Origin: an uncultured Eubacteriales bacterium
GTDB taxonomy: Bacteria > Bacillota > Clostridia > Christensenellales > Aristaeellaceae
Reading direction: 5' to 3'
NCBI GenBank assembly: GCA_902781095.1
Contig: CACZHW010000002.1
Span: forward strand, 106,661 to 170,660
Length of the DNA: 64,000 bases
Below are positions 12,201 through 20,051 of this stretch, one piece after another. The notes below the pieces were generated by a model. That model worked only from the letters and a program-made list of their open reading frames with translations. It was not told the DNA's origin and did no database searches. Every line of letters starts with the position of its first letter. The first letter of the stretch is position 1. Both the position numbers and the translations under genes were made by a program.

Positions 12201-12426
12201 TGCGCAGGCGCCGGTCGCCGGTGCCGACCTGCTCCGGATCGACCTCCGTGCCGGACACATTTGGCGCCGGTACAGGATCCGTTCCGGGCGAGAGGAGGAC
12301 GAGCGCAACGAGCAGCGCACAGAGGGCAAGGAGAAAGACAAACGTATATTTTTTCGGCTTCTCACGCCGCAGGCGCTTACGGATGGGCTTCTGCGGAAGG
12401 CCGGCATGGGTTCTACGTTTTTGCAT
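9250..12426 (-). CDS. CotH kinase-family surface protein with three lamin-tail domains
   Basis: A 1058-residue protein. After a basic N-terminus comes one membrane helix (about residues 27-47), so the bulk is outside the cell. Then come three lamin-tail (LTD) domains (about 70-200, 228-375, 390-530), each with an ITEVM- or INEICAS-type opening and a DWIEI/YIEIYN strand. A chitobiase-type C-terminal domain (about 540-620, RYTTDGQDP) follows, then the CotH kinase domain (about 630-1000). CotH has MRERAG near 787 and YDSDWGFF at 896-903, the metal-binding aspartates of atypical CotH kinases. In Bacillus, CotH phosphorylates spore-coat proteins; the target here is unknown. The start follows AAAGGA. 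Confidence 0.88.
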   Translation of the reverse strand: MQKRRTHAGLPQKPIRKRLRREKPKKYTFVFLLALCALLVALVLLSPGTDPVPAPNVSGTEVDPEQVGTGDRRLRITEVMSSNRSAFPDETGSFPDWIEITNTSSDYIPIGGYGISDRDDKILFVFPDVTASPGEHILVFASDSTQNEIGKAYHANFKLSSAGDHLFLFGTDGVAYQTVEIPAMDANMSYSWIGDDRYIITEQYTPGYDNTQEGYAEFRASTLLTAGTLVINEICASSITTLRDEDGEYPDWIEIHNNASTAVDLSNYALSDNTESRVKWRFPAGTILEPGGYYVVFASGKDRPARDGGWPHASFRLRSNGETVILSDIQGRMVDLVTYDLLGADESWGRDETNNPELFKRFTQPTPGMPNTHTSEIAMDTRLCLDNTSGLYITEVMTGNTKTHTPGVNYFYDYIEIYNMSGQAVNLKGYGLSDNIKKPRKWQFPDLTIENNSYLVIYCDKTQTSKPGVYTFTDFGLKQSGETVCLSDPTGKILDKIVVPQLYDDNSYGRTLGQAGLFYYTAPTPGDANGEGFVGFADAPSFITLGGLYERPLDGANGVTLSVPAGSVVRYTTDGQDPDLSSELYTGPIEVRSNTVIRARAWRDGVEPSQVVSQTYLISVYHTMPVVCITTDPDNLWNDETGMFADGPTLDRETQKTPWKNATYWQKNWFGGWVEYYDLDRVQQFSQGMTFRVMGQFSLDMPQKSLYIKADGQYGVDRFNYPLFSDRPYDSYASFVLRNGGQDGLYTRVIDGMQARIIDASGSNVVTQAWNPVIVYINGQYWGHYNMRERAGVKMVAQHEGWENPGDIDMLESSGTSSTQVNQGSNRDYKKLVEYVESHDLVNDTAAYEYVCSQIDIDNMLDYFIFESFFGNTDPGNIRFYRNAKSGDGKWRYLFYDSDWGFFNVTVSRGKLSGGVAYVLNDKGMGAQKIKSNVLIRNLIKVPEIQDRFLTRYGHYFQTVFTTDYLTRLFNSMVAEIKPEMQMHMQRWAAEVHPKISFDQPKNPEGGYNYWVTRCERALTRIFTRRPWYMYQEIQSYFKLSDVQMESYFGPCPDKPEE

Positions 12427-12458
12427 GGGTTCGTCCTTTCACAAGATACAGATAGGGT

Positions 12459-12464
12459 ATTATA
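12459..12464 (-). promoter_or_regulatory. Extended -10 promoter candidate for the CotH operon
   Basis: On the minus strand TGCTATAAT gives a perfect TATAAT with an extended TG, about 33 bases before the CotH ATG. No good -35 is seen at 16-18 bases. The CotH genes may also be read from the caspase promoter, as no terminator is visible between them. Confidence 0.5.
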
Positions 12465-12508
12465 GCATTGATTGCGGGTAGAGAAAAGATGAGAGATGCG
12501 TTTACTTG

Positions 12509-13930
12509 TTAAATTTCGTTAAACTCTGTGATAACCTCCGGCAGCTTTTTGGACAGGGGAAGCAAATGGGAGGAGCTCCTGCTTCCTGTCCGGACTTCGA
12601 CGCGGAGCGTTATGCCGGCGGGAAGAGACTGTTTACCGGGGAAGGGCAGGAAGACGCTGTTCGTCCCATCGACAGACGGGCGAAGCAGAAAGCTGCTCAA
12701 AAGAGGCGTTTCCCGTGAGCCGGCATTCCGGGAATAGAGGGTGAGGACGGCCGGCCGGGGAGAGGCAATCCGGAGCGTGAGACCGCGGCCGGCTTCGGAA
12801 ACGGTGCCGGCGAGGTCAAAACCGGGAATCTCGGTTTGATCGCTGTCGCAGAAGCCGAAGAGACGCTCGGAACACAGCTGAACGCTGTCTGCTTCAACCG
12901 AAAAGACCTGCAGGATTACATATTCGCCTGAAAACGTGTCGGTATCCAGCGACAGAGCGCGGGAAATGCGGCCGGAAAGGCCTGCGTCTTCCGCAGATTC
13001 AGCGAGGGTACAGGCACCCGCCCAGTTCCACCCACTGTCCGTATACTCAATCAGCCGGTAAAGTATGTCCGTCTGCCGCCGTGCGGTGAAGGAGAAGGAG
13101 AGGACAGGCGAAGTGCGGGAAACCAGCTGCGCCCCGTAAGAAAAATCCGTCAGTGGACGGCGGTAGCTGCTTTCGGACGAGACCGGCAGATACAGCGCTT
13201 CGGGCTGGACGGAGGATAGCTGGACCGTGGAAGATGGAAGCGCATGGAGAAGATACTGGTACAGCTCGTTCAGGCAGACCCTGTGGTCTGCGTCCGAATC
13301 CGCTTCCGGAAGCCCGTAGAGGCCGAGCCCGGTGCAGAGGGTGGAGGCAAAATAGGACAGGGAGCCGCTTTCCACGCCGTCGCCCCGGTAATACCAGGCA
13401 GTTTCTGTTTCCGATGCGGATGCAAGCAGGCTGAACGAAGGGCAGTCGGCCGGCACGTCACGGAGAGCGCATCCGGAATGACATGCGTCCAGGATGAGAA
13501 GGGTTTCGCCCGGAAGGGAGGAAAACAGGGTGACAACCGCAGCGGAGGGTACGGATTCTTCCAGAGTTCCGTCCGAGAGAATCAACCGGTATTCGCCGGT
13601 TTTTCCGTTGCGGATCCCATGCGTGCAGAGGTAGATGATGGAAAGATCATCCTCCGAAACACCGGAGAAGAAGCGGCGCGTCACCTCTTCAAGCGACTGC
13701 AGGCTGTACAGCGTACCGTCTTCCACGCCCAGCGCGTTCCCGGAGATACCGGCCGCAGAGAATGCGGAAGCGAGAAGCTGCAGATTGCCGGAGACCTCAT
13801 AGCCCAGAGCCGGAAGGGAAACGAACTCGTGGCAGGAGGCGAGAAGCACCCGGGTCTCGCCCAGACCGAGCGATGCGCAGAGACAGAGCAAAAGGAGAAG
13901 GAATCCACACATTACCGCAGACTGACGCAC
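12509..13930 (-). CDS. Secreted caspase-like cysteine protease
   Basis: A 473-residue protein with an N-terminal signal sequence (hydrophobic residues about 8-24). A caspase/metacaspase-type p20 domain (about 25-235) follows, and then a beta-rich C-terminal half of unknown type with no clear anchor. The catalytic dyad is visible: H104 in YLCTHG and C150 in ILDACHSG. The GTG at 13930 is the likely start: AAAGGAGG lies 8 bases upstream and the product then begins with a proper signal peptide. The ATG at 13969 sits at the predicted transcription start and cannot be used if that promoter is right. It lies 82 bases upstream of the CotH gene on the same strand. Substrate is unknown. Confidence 0.82.
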   Translation of the reverse strand: MRQSAVMCGFLLLLLCLCASLGLGETRVLLASCHEFVSLPALGYEVSGNLQLLASAFSAAGISGNALGVEDGTLYSLQSLEEVTRRFFSGVSEDDLSIIYLCTHGIRNGKTGEYRLILSDGTLEESVPSAAVVTLFSSLPGETLLILDACHSGCALRDVPADCPSFSLLASASETETAWYYRGDGVESGSLSYFASTLCTGLGLYGLPEADSDADHRVCLNELYQYLLHALPSSTVQLSSVQPEALYLPVSSESSYRRPLTDFSYGAQLVSRTSPVLSFSFTARRQTDILYRLIEYTDSGWNWAGACTLAESAEDAGLSGRISRALSLDTDTFSGEYVILQVFSVEADSVQLCSERLFGFCDSDQTEIPGFDLAGTVSEAGRGLTLRIASPRPAVLTLYSRNAGSRETPLLSSFLLRPSVDGTNSVFLPFPGKQSLPAGITLRVEVRTGSRSSSHLLPLSKKLPEVITEFNEI

Positions 13931-13974
13931 AGGATCCGCCTCCTTTCTGATTAGTGAATCTGAACTCATCCCGC

Positions 13975-14003
13975 ATTGTACTCTATTAAATAGAAGATTT
14001 CAA
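13975..14003 (-). promoter_or_regulatory. Sigma-A promoter of the caspase-like gene
   Basis: On the minus strand TTGAAA (13998-14003) and TACAAT (13975-13980) are 17 bases apart. The transcript would begin near 13968, which supports the downstream GTG start at 13930. The spacer holds a short palindrome, CTATTTAATAG. Confidence 0.7.
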
Positions 14004-14019
14004 CCGCAGGGCAGGGGCA

Positions 14020-14044
14020 TAAAAAAACAGACCTTGCGGTCTGT
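14020..14044 (-). terminator. Terminator of the TetR-family gene
   Basis: On the minus strand a 7-bp stem ACAGACC with a GCAA tetraloop is followed by a run of seven T. It ends the tetR transcript before the caspase promoter, so the regulator is not co-transcribed with the caspase gene. Confidence 0.82.
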
Positions 14045-14062
14045 GAAGAGCAGAAACAGCTG

Positions 14063-14599
14063 TTATCGCGCTGCCTGAACGACTGCCTCATAAGCCTTGG
14101 CAATCAGTGCTTCCGGGTCGCTTACCGGCTTGCCGGTCGCGGCGATGCAGGCCAGGCCGTGTACATAGATGTGCAGTTTGTTTATCGCGCGCGAAAGCGT
14201 ATCGCGGTCCAGCCCGGTCGAAGCGGACTCAGCGGTGAGCATGCTCTCCGGAAAATCCATCAGCGCAGCACAGGGATCCGTATCCGTGCCGGACAAAAGA
14301 TACAGGAAGACCATGGGGCATTCGCTGGCAAAACGGACGTAGGCACAGCAGCGGTCGATCACGGAAAGCCCCTTGACTTCAGGCTCTGCGAGCGCGCAGC
14401 GGAAGTCCTGGATGCCCTTTTCAATCAATGCTTTTCGTAAGCCGCTCATATCCGGAAAGTAACTGAACAGCGGCTGAGTGGAGCAGTTCAGAGCCTTGGA
14501 TACGGAACGGGCGTTTACGGCGGACATGCCGCCTTTCGAGAACATTTCATAGGCTTTGTCAAGGATGATTTCCCGTGTGAATCTTTGCTTGGGCGGCAT
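14063..14599 (-). CDS. TetR/AcrR-family transcriptional regulator
   Basis: A 178-residue regulator. The N-terminal TetR helix-turn-helix spans about residues 8-55 (FTREIILDKAYEMF then ARSVSKALNCSTQPLFSYFPD). A ligand-binding C-terminal helical domain follows. An AAGGAG site lies 8 bases before the ATG. It has its own terminator and is divergent to nothing nearby, so its target cannot be told from position. It faces the caspase locus, which is a candidate, but the AT-rich region before its own start may equally hold its operator. Ligand unknown. Confidence 0.85.
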   Translation of the reverse strand: MPPKQRFTREIILDKAYEMFSKGGMSAVNARSVSKALNCSTQPLFSYFPDMSGLRKALIEKGIQDFRCALAEPEVKGLSVIDRCCAYVRFASECPMVFLYLLSGTDTDPCAALMDFPESMLTAESASTGLDRDTLSRAINKLHIYVHGLACIAATGKPVSDPEALIAKAYEAVVQAAR

Positions 14600-14751
14600 A
14601 TCTGATTCTCCTTCATAAGAGCGGTGTAATAAACTTATCGTCGCTAAGTCAAGAAGTGAAACGTTAAAACTATAAGTATTATAAACTCCTTATAAAAAAT
14701 ATTCAAGTGTTATATGCGACGAAAGTGTCAATCAAATCGGATAAAACATAC

Positions 14752-14777
14752 AAAAAAGGCGAGGGAAAACCTCGCCT
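14752..14777 (-). terminator. Terminator of rpmE
   Basis: On the minus strand an 8-bp stem (AGGCGAGG with CCTCGCCT, 5-base loop) is followed by six T. It lies 35 bases past the rpmE stop. Confidence 0.88.
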
Positions 14778-14811
14778 CAATTGTGACCCTGACCGGGACC
14801 GATAATCCTGA

Positions 14812-15009
14812 TTACAGCCCGTAACGCTTCTTAAAGCGATCAACGCGTCCGCCGGTGTCAACCAGTTTCTGCTTGCCGGTAAAGAACGGATGGCACTTGG
14901 AACAGATTTCAACGCGGAGTTCCTTCTTGGTTGAACCCGTCACAAAAGTGTTGCCGCAGACGCAGGTAACCGTAGCCTTCTGGTACTTGGGATGGATGCC
15001 CTCTTTCAT
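14812..15009 (-). CDS. rpmE: 50S ribosomal protein L31, zinc-binding form
   Basis: A 65-residue L31 beginning [10 protein letters not shown]. It carries four cysteines in two pairs (TCVCGN and ICSKCH), so it is the zinc-binding (C+) paralogue. The [23 protein letters not shown] tail is highly conserved. I chose the ATG at 15009, which has AAAGAGGTG 6 bases upstream; a longer reading frame to 15057 has no family support. It has its own promoter and terminator. L31 bridges the two ribosomal subunits. Confidence 0.97.
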   Translation of the reverse strand: MKEGIHPKYQKATVTCVCGNTFVTGSTKKELRVEICSKCHPFFTGKQKLVDTGGRVDRFKKRYGL

Positions 15010-15093
15010 CGTTTTCACCTCTTTCACCGCAATACTATCGCATGAAAGATGAAACATAGCATCTTCTCATGCGCCTGAACGGAGACAAGGTGC

Positions 15094-15122
15094 ATTATAA
15101 ACACTTTGTTTCCGGAATGCAA
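15094..15122 (-). promoter_or_regulatory. Promoter of rpmE
   Basis: On the minus strand TTGCAT (15117-15122) and a perfect TATAAT (15094-15099) are 17 bases apart. Transcription would start near 15088, leaving a leader of about 80 bases before rpmE. Confidence 0.8.
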
Positions 15123-15204
15123 GCCTAAAATACGTTATTTGTACAAAAATTGCTGCAGTCTCAGGCGGAGTAGACGCAACAGGCCGATAAGGGAGCACAG
15201 AAAC

Positions 15205-15232
15205 TTGACACGGAATATGGAAACGCTATAAT
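15205..15232 (+). promoter_or_regulatory. Consensus sigma-A promoter before tilS
   Basis: Perfect TTGACA (15205-15210) and perfect TATAAT (15227-15232), spaced 16 bases. It is divergent to the rpmE promoter and would drive tilS-hpt-ftsH and perhaps further genes, since no terminator is seen for a long way downstream. Confidence 0.88.
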
Positions 15233-15301
15233 GAGAAACGTCGAAATGGGTGCTTTTATCCATATCGAAAGCGCAAATGACAGGATACAGGAGCGACAGA
15301 G

Positions 15302-16636
15302 ATGACGCCGGAAGCCTTTTCGCAGGCCTTGGAAAAATGCGGTATTCAGCAGGGGGCGAGAGTGCTGGCTGCGGTCAGCGGCGGGGCGGACAGTCTGTGT
15401 CTGCTTTGGCTGCTGGTTCAAATCCGGCATGAGTATCCGCTGGAGGTCGAATGCGCCCATGCAGAACACGGACTGCGGGGGTCAGCGTCGCTGGAGGACC
15501 TGGAATTCGTACGGAACATCTGCAGCGCGTGGGGCGTTCCCTTTCACACAGAACACCTGAACGTACCGGCGCACCGGGAAATCGGCAGTACGGAAGAGGC
15601 GGCGAGGGTGCTCCGGTACGCTTTTCTGCGAAGGATTGCGGCGGAGAGCGGTTGCAGCTGTATCCTGACGGCACACCACAGAGGAGATCAGGCCGAAACC
15701 GTCCTGATGCGTGCGGTGAGGGGAACGGATATCCGTGGCTTATCGGCCATGGCTGCGCGGGAAGGAGATCTGGCACGTCCCCTGCTTGATTGCACGCCGG
15801 AAGAACTGCGGGCCTGCCTTCAGGAGCACGGCATCTGCTGGCGGGAAGACGACAGCAATCTGGACACATCCTTCAGCAGGAACAGGATACGGCATCTTGT
15901 TATGCCTGAACTGGAGAAGGTTGCCCCCGGTGCGGAGCAGGCCCTGTGCCGGCTGGCCGGGGCAGCCGCGAGAGACGAGTCCTTTTTTGACGGACAGCTT
16001 TTGGCTTTGCAGTTGGACCGGCCGATCCGGCTCGCGGACGGCGCGGCGATCGGGAGGAGCAAGGCCGAGGGACTGCACCCGGCGCTTGCATCCCGCGCGC
16101 TGGTGCGGCTGATCACGGCGGCGGGCGCACAGCAGGACGCCCGGCTGATCGAAAGGTCTCTGGAAATCCTAGCGCAGCAGAGCCGTGACGCGGTCCTTAA
16201 TCTACCGGGAAACGGCAGGCTTTGTTTCGGAGAGCAGTACATCTGTGCGGTCTTTCCCGGAAAGCCCATCCCGGTGACGGCAATCGTTCCGGGCGAAACC
16301 AGGACGCCGTTCGGTCGTTTTATCCTGCGGCGGGCCGAAAGCAGCGAACGCGGAGACGGAAAAAACCGGCAGGAGCTATCCGACGCAATGATACGGGGAC
16401 TGACGGTTGGCACAAGGCTTCCGGGTGAAACGATGGTGCCCTTCGGGAAACACAAACCGCAGGAGATCCGCAAACTGATTTCTGATGCAGGCGTGGAACC
16501 GGCGATGAGGCGGAGCGTACCCGTCCTGCGGAACAGGCAGGGGGCAGTGTGGCTGGCCGGCCTGCGTCCTTCAGAACTTTGCCGCCTTGACGGCGCGCCG
16601 GAGTGGATATTGGAATATGAAGGAGCCCGTGGATAA
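15302..16636 (+). CDS. tilS: tRNA(Ile)-lysidine synthetase
   Basis: A 444-residue enzyme that changes C34 to lysidine in tRNA-Ile(CAU), so that it reads AUA. The PP-loop SGGADS is at residues 26-31. The HAEHGLRG and TAHHRGDQAETVLMR motifs of the N-terminal ATP domain and the NRIRH segment follow. The C-terminal TilS domain is kept (about 355-440, VPFGKHKPQEIRKLISD). The ATG follows GGAGCGACAG. The tilS-hpt-ftsH order is the usual one in Bacillota. Confidence 0.95.
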   Translation: MTPEAFSQALEKCGIQQGARVLAAVSGGADSLCLLWLLVQIRHEYPLEVECAHAEHGLRGSASLEDLEFVRNICSAWGVPFHTEHLNVPAHREIGSTEEAARVLRYAFLRRIAAESGCSCILTAHHRGDQAETVLMRAVRGTDIRGLSAMAAREGDLARPLLDCTPEELRACLQEHGICWREDDSNLDTSFSRNRIRHLVMPELEKVAPGAEQALCRLAGAAARDESFFDGQLLALQLDRPIRLADGAAIGRSKAEGLHPALASRALVRLITAAGAQQDARLIERSLEILAQQSRDAVLNLPGNGRLCFGEQYICAVFPGKPIPVTAIVPGETRTPFGRFILRRAESSERGDGKNRQELSDAMIRGLTVGTRLPGETMVPFGKHKPQEIRKLISDAGVEPAMRRSVPVLRNRQGAVWLAGLRPSELCRLDGAPEWILEYEGARG

Positions 16637-16704
16637 GAGAATCAAATAAAGCAGACTGCTACGGGCAGAGCATCAGAACAAAAGAGAATCGGGAGGAAGA
16701 CAAA

Positions 16705-17271
16705 ATGACGATGAAACCGCAGGGAACAGCCTATGAAGGGTTAAAGGATGAGCTGCTGCTGACGCGCGAAGAGATCGCTGCCAGAGTGGCGGAACTCGGC
16801 GCGCAGATTACCCGTGATTATAAAGGAAAGGATCTGACGACGGTTTGCATTTTAAAAGGGGCAGTCGTATTCTTTGTGGATCTGATCCGTGCCATTGATC
16901 TGCCGCTCAGCATGGATTTTATGTCCATCTCCAGTTATGGCAACGCGACGAAATCGTCTGGCGTTGTCCGTATCCTGAAGGATCTGGACAAGCCGGTAAA
17001 CGGGAAGGACGTGCTGATTATCGAGGACATCGTGGATTCGGGTATGACTCTCTCCTTCCTGCGTGACAACCTGAAGAGCCGGGGCGCCGCGTCCCTGAAA
17101 ATCGCGACACTGCTGGACAAGCCGGACAGAAGGCGCGTGCCGCTGCACGTGGATTACTGCGGCTTCGTCATCCCGGATGAGTTCGTTGTCGGATACGGGC
17201 TCGACTATGCGGAACAGTACAGAAATCTTCCGGATATCGGAATCCTAAGGCCCGAAATCTACAGTAAGTAA
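16705..17271 (+). CDS. hpt: Hypoxanthine phosphoribosyltransferase
   Basis: A 188-residue purine salvage enzyme that joins hypoxanthine or guanine to PRPP. The PRPP motif VLIIEDIVDSGMT, the early CILKGAVVF loop and the C-terminal VVGYGLDYAEQYRNLPDIG signature are all present. The start ATG follows GGGAGGAAG. It lies between tilS and ftsH, the classic arrangement. Confidence 0.96.
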   Translation: MTMKPQGTAYEGLKDELLLTREEIAARVAELGAQITRDYKGKDLTTVCILKGAVVFFVDLIRAIDLPLSMDFMSISSYGNATKSSGVVRILKDLDKPVNGKDVLIIEDIVDSGMTLSFLRDNLKSRGAASLKIATLLDKPDRRRVPLHVDYCGFVIPDEFVVGYGLDYAEQYRNLPDIGILRPEIYSK

Positions 17272-17286
17272 GCCAGGAGGCAATCA

Positions 17287-19170
17287 TTGAAGAGACAGTA
17301 CCGTGGATTCAGCATGCCACTGCTGGTCCTGCTTATCGCACTCATCGTTACGGAGATCGTCGGTGCGGCGATGACCACTCACCGGGGGCCGCGTGTTTCT
17401 TATGCACAGCTGCTTTCTTACATTCAGGAAGATAAACTGGATGCGGTCGCGCTGCAGGGGGATATCGCCTACGCGCTGAGAATCGGCGGTTCCGTCAGCA
17501 CTGCGGATTTTTCTTCCGCCTCTTATGACCTGTCTGCAGTGGTTCCGGGCGATTTCGTCCACACCTGTATCCAGCTGACGGCGGAGAAAAAAGGCGTAGA
17601 ACCGGGCACGCTGACAGAGCTGGATCTCCCGTTCAACATGATCTATTGGGAACGGCCGTCGACGCCCTGGTATCTGGAAGTGCTGCCCTATATCGTGATG
17701 TTCGGCGCGATGACGTTCTTCTTCCTGATGATGACGCGTCAGCAGGGCGGCGGAAAGATGATGAACTTTGGCCACAGCCCGGCCCGGCTGTTTGAACCGG
17801 AAGGAAACCCCGTCACCTTTGCGGATGTGGCAGGCGCGCAGGAAGAAAAAGAAGAGATGCGCGAACTGGTGGAGTTTCTGAAGGATCCGGCGCGTTTTGC
17901 CGGCGTCGGCGCAAGAATACCCAAGGGCGTGTTGCTGGTGGGCCCGCCGGGCACCGGCAAGACGCTGCTTGCCCGTGCGGTCGCGGGCGAGGCGGGCGTA
18001 CCCTTCCTGTCGATTTCAGGTTCTGACTTTGTGGAGATGTTCGTCGGTGTCGGCGCAAGCCGTGTCCGCGATCTCTTTGATCAGGCGAAGAAAAAGGCGC
18101 CCTGTATAGTCTTTATCGACGAAATCGATGCAGTCGGCAGGCGCAGAGGCGCAGGCCTGGGCGGCGGACACGACGAACGCGAACAAACGCTGAATCAGCT
18201 GCTGGTGGAGATGGACGGCTTTGCCGCGAACGAAGGCGTCATCGTATTGGCTGCCACAAACAGAAAAGACATTTTGGATCCCGCGCTGCTGCGCCCCGGC
18301 CGGTTCGACAGGCAGATCACGGTCGGTTATCCGGACGTGGACGGACGCGAGGCTATTCTTCGGGTCCACGCAAAGGACAAGCCGCTGGCGGAGGACGTGG
18401 ATTTGCGCAACGTCGCAAAGAGGACTCCGTTCAGTTCCGGTGCGGATCTGGAAAACATCATGAATGAAGCTGCCATCCTCTGCGCGCGGGCGCACGGCGA
18501 CAAGATCACCGCCGCGATACTGAATGAAGCCATCGAGCGCGTGCAGATGGGGCCGGAGAAGAAGAGCCATAAGGTCAATGCGGAGGACAAGCGGCTGGTC
18601 GCCGTCCATGAAGCGGGGCACGCGATCGTGGGAGAGATGCTGGAAGGCTGTGACGAGGTCCACCTGGTCACCATTATGCCCAGGGGCGGAAGCGGCGGAC
18701 ACACGCTGCTGCTGCCCGAAAGGGAGAGCGATTTTACGACACGCGCCCAACTGCTCGATTATGTCGCCATGGCGCTCGGCGGCTATGCGGCAGAGCAGCT
18801 GGTCATGGGGCAGGTGTCCACCGGAGCGGGCAGCGATCTCAAGCGTGCTACGGATATCTGCAGGAGAATGGTGACGCAGTACGGGATGAGCGATGACATG
18901 GGACCGATTTATCTGGGCGGAGAACACGACGAGGTGTTCGTCGCGATGGAATACGGTCAGCAGGGGCGCAGCTACAGCGAGGAAGTCGCCGCCCGCATCG
19001 ACACCGAAGTGCAACGGAAGATGAACGAAGCGATGGCGCGCGCCACCCAGCTGCTGATCCGGAACCGGGATAAGCTGGACGGGCTCTCTGATCTCCTGAT
19101 GGAGAAGGAAACGATCGACAGGACGGCTTTCCTCGCCTTTATGAATGCGGATGAAGGGACAAAGGAATGA
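17287..19170 (+). CDS. ftsH: ATP-dependent zinc metalloprotease FtsH
   Basis: A 627-residue membrane protease that extracts and degrades membrane and regulatory proteins. It has two membrane helices (about residues 9-29 and 131-149) with a small outer domain between them. The AAA module follows, with Walker A GPPGTGKT (219-226) and Walker B VFIDEIDA (275-282). The zinc motif HEAGH is at 441-445. The start is a TTG at 17287, supported by AGGAGG 6 bases upstream; a downstream ATG would cut into the first helix. The 3' end overlaps the next gene by four bases. Confidence 0.96.
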   Translation: MKRQYRGFSMPLLVLLIALIVTEIVGAAMTTHRGPRVSYAQLLSYIQEDKLDAVALQGDIAYALRIGGSVSTADFSSASYDLSAVVPGDFVHTCIQLTAEKKGVEPGTLTELDLPFNMIYWERPSTPWYLEVLPYIVMFGAMTFFFLMMTRQQGGGKMMNFGHSPARLFEPEGNPVTFADVAGAQEEKEEMRELVEFLKDPARFAGVGARIPKGVLLVGPPGTGKTLLARAVAGEAGVPFLSISGSDFVEMFVGVGASRVRDLFDQAKKKAPCIVFIDEIDAVGRRRGAGLGGGHDEREQTLNQLLVEMDGFAANEGVIVLAATNRKDILDPALLRPGRFDRQITVGYPDVDGREAILRVHAKDKPLAEDVDLRNVAKRTPFSSGADLENIMNEAAILCARAHGDKITAAILNEAIERVQMGPEKKSHKVNAEDKRLVAVHEAGHAIVGEMLEGCDEVHLVTIMPRGGSGGHTLLLPERESDFTTRAQLLDYVAMALGGYAAEQLVMGQVSTGAGSDLKRATDICRRMVTQYGMSDDMGPIYLGGEHDEVFVAMEYGQQGRSYSEEVAARIDTEVQRKMNEAMARATQLLIRNRDKLDGLSDLLMEKETIDRTAFLAFMNADEGTKE

Positions 19171-20018
19171 TGCTGAAAGCGGACCTTCATCTACACTCGA
19201 CGGCTTCAGACGGAACGATGCGCCCGGAGGAAGTTGTCAGATTGTCAGCGCAAAAGGGATGCACGCACCTCGCCCTGACCGATCATGACAGCATCTCCGG
19301 AATCGAAGAAGCACAAAAAGAGGCGGAAAAGGCGGGCCTTGTGCTGATTCCGGGGATTGAAATGAGTTGCGGCGGAGACAAAGAGATTCACGTTCTGGGA
19401 TACGGCTTTGACCGCAATAACGAAGCGGTTAAAGCATTTTGCCGCTCAAAGGGAGAAGAGCGCCGCTCGCGCGTCGCCCGAATGGCTGGACAGCTGAAGG
19501 AAAACGGCGTATCGGTAAGTCTTGACCGCGTAATGGAGCTTGCAAGAGGCGTTCCTGGTCGGGCGCATATGGCGAGAGTGCTGGTCGAAGAAGGATATGC
19601 CAGTTCCGTACGAAACGCATTCGACCGTTATCTGGCCCAGGGGCGCTGCGGATTTGTGCCGAAGAAGCTGTTTACCGTCGAGCAGGCTGCCGGCCTGATG
19701 GCGCAGGCGGGAGGTATCACAGTACTGGCACACCCCATGCAGCTCAAAAAGAGTTTTACAGTGCTTGAATCGCTCGTTTCTGCCTGGACGGCGGGCGGTC
19801 TGTGCGGTATGGAAGTCTATCATCCGAGCGCAGATGCAGGTGATCTGCCTGCACTGTTGGGCATCGCGCACCGGTGTGGTCTCCTCGTGACCGGCGGCAG
19901 CGATTTCCACGGCGCGCAGGTAAAACCGGATATCGAAATTGCACAGGAGTTTTCCAGGTGGAAAACAATGGAAACGGATTTGCACAGCCTGCTGAAACGG
20001 CTGCAGCTTCCGGCGTAA
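19167..20018 (+). CDS. PHP-domain phosphoesterase
   Basis: A 283-residue PHP-family metal hydrolase. Metal motifs are DLHLHSTASDG at the start, LTDHDS, the glutamate in PGIEMS, AHP in the middle and GSDFHG near the end. This layout matches the YciV/TrpH type, whose characterised members remove phosphate from 3',5'-nucleoside bisphosphates or trim RNA 5' ends. The exact substrate is not certain. Start overlaps the ftsH stop (ATGA), with a second ATG one codon later. Confidence 0.85.
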   Translation: MMLKADLHLHSTASDGTMRPEEVVRLSAQKGCTHLALTDHDSISGIEEAQKEAEKAGLVLIPGIEMSCGGDKEIHVLGYGFDRNNEAVKAFCRSKGEERRSRVARMAGQLKENGVSVSLDRVMELARGVPGRAHMARVLVEEGYASSVRNAFDRYLAQGRCGFVPKKLFTVEQAAGLMAQAGGITVLAHPMQLKKSFTVLESLVSAWTAGGLCGMEVYHPSADAGDLPALLGIAHRCGLLVTGGSDFHGAQVKPDIEIAQEFSRWKTMETDLHSLLKRLQLPA

Positions 20019-20051
20019 CGGAGAGAAAAGGAGGCGACAGCGCTGCCTACG

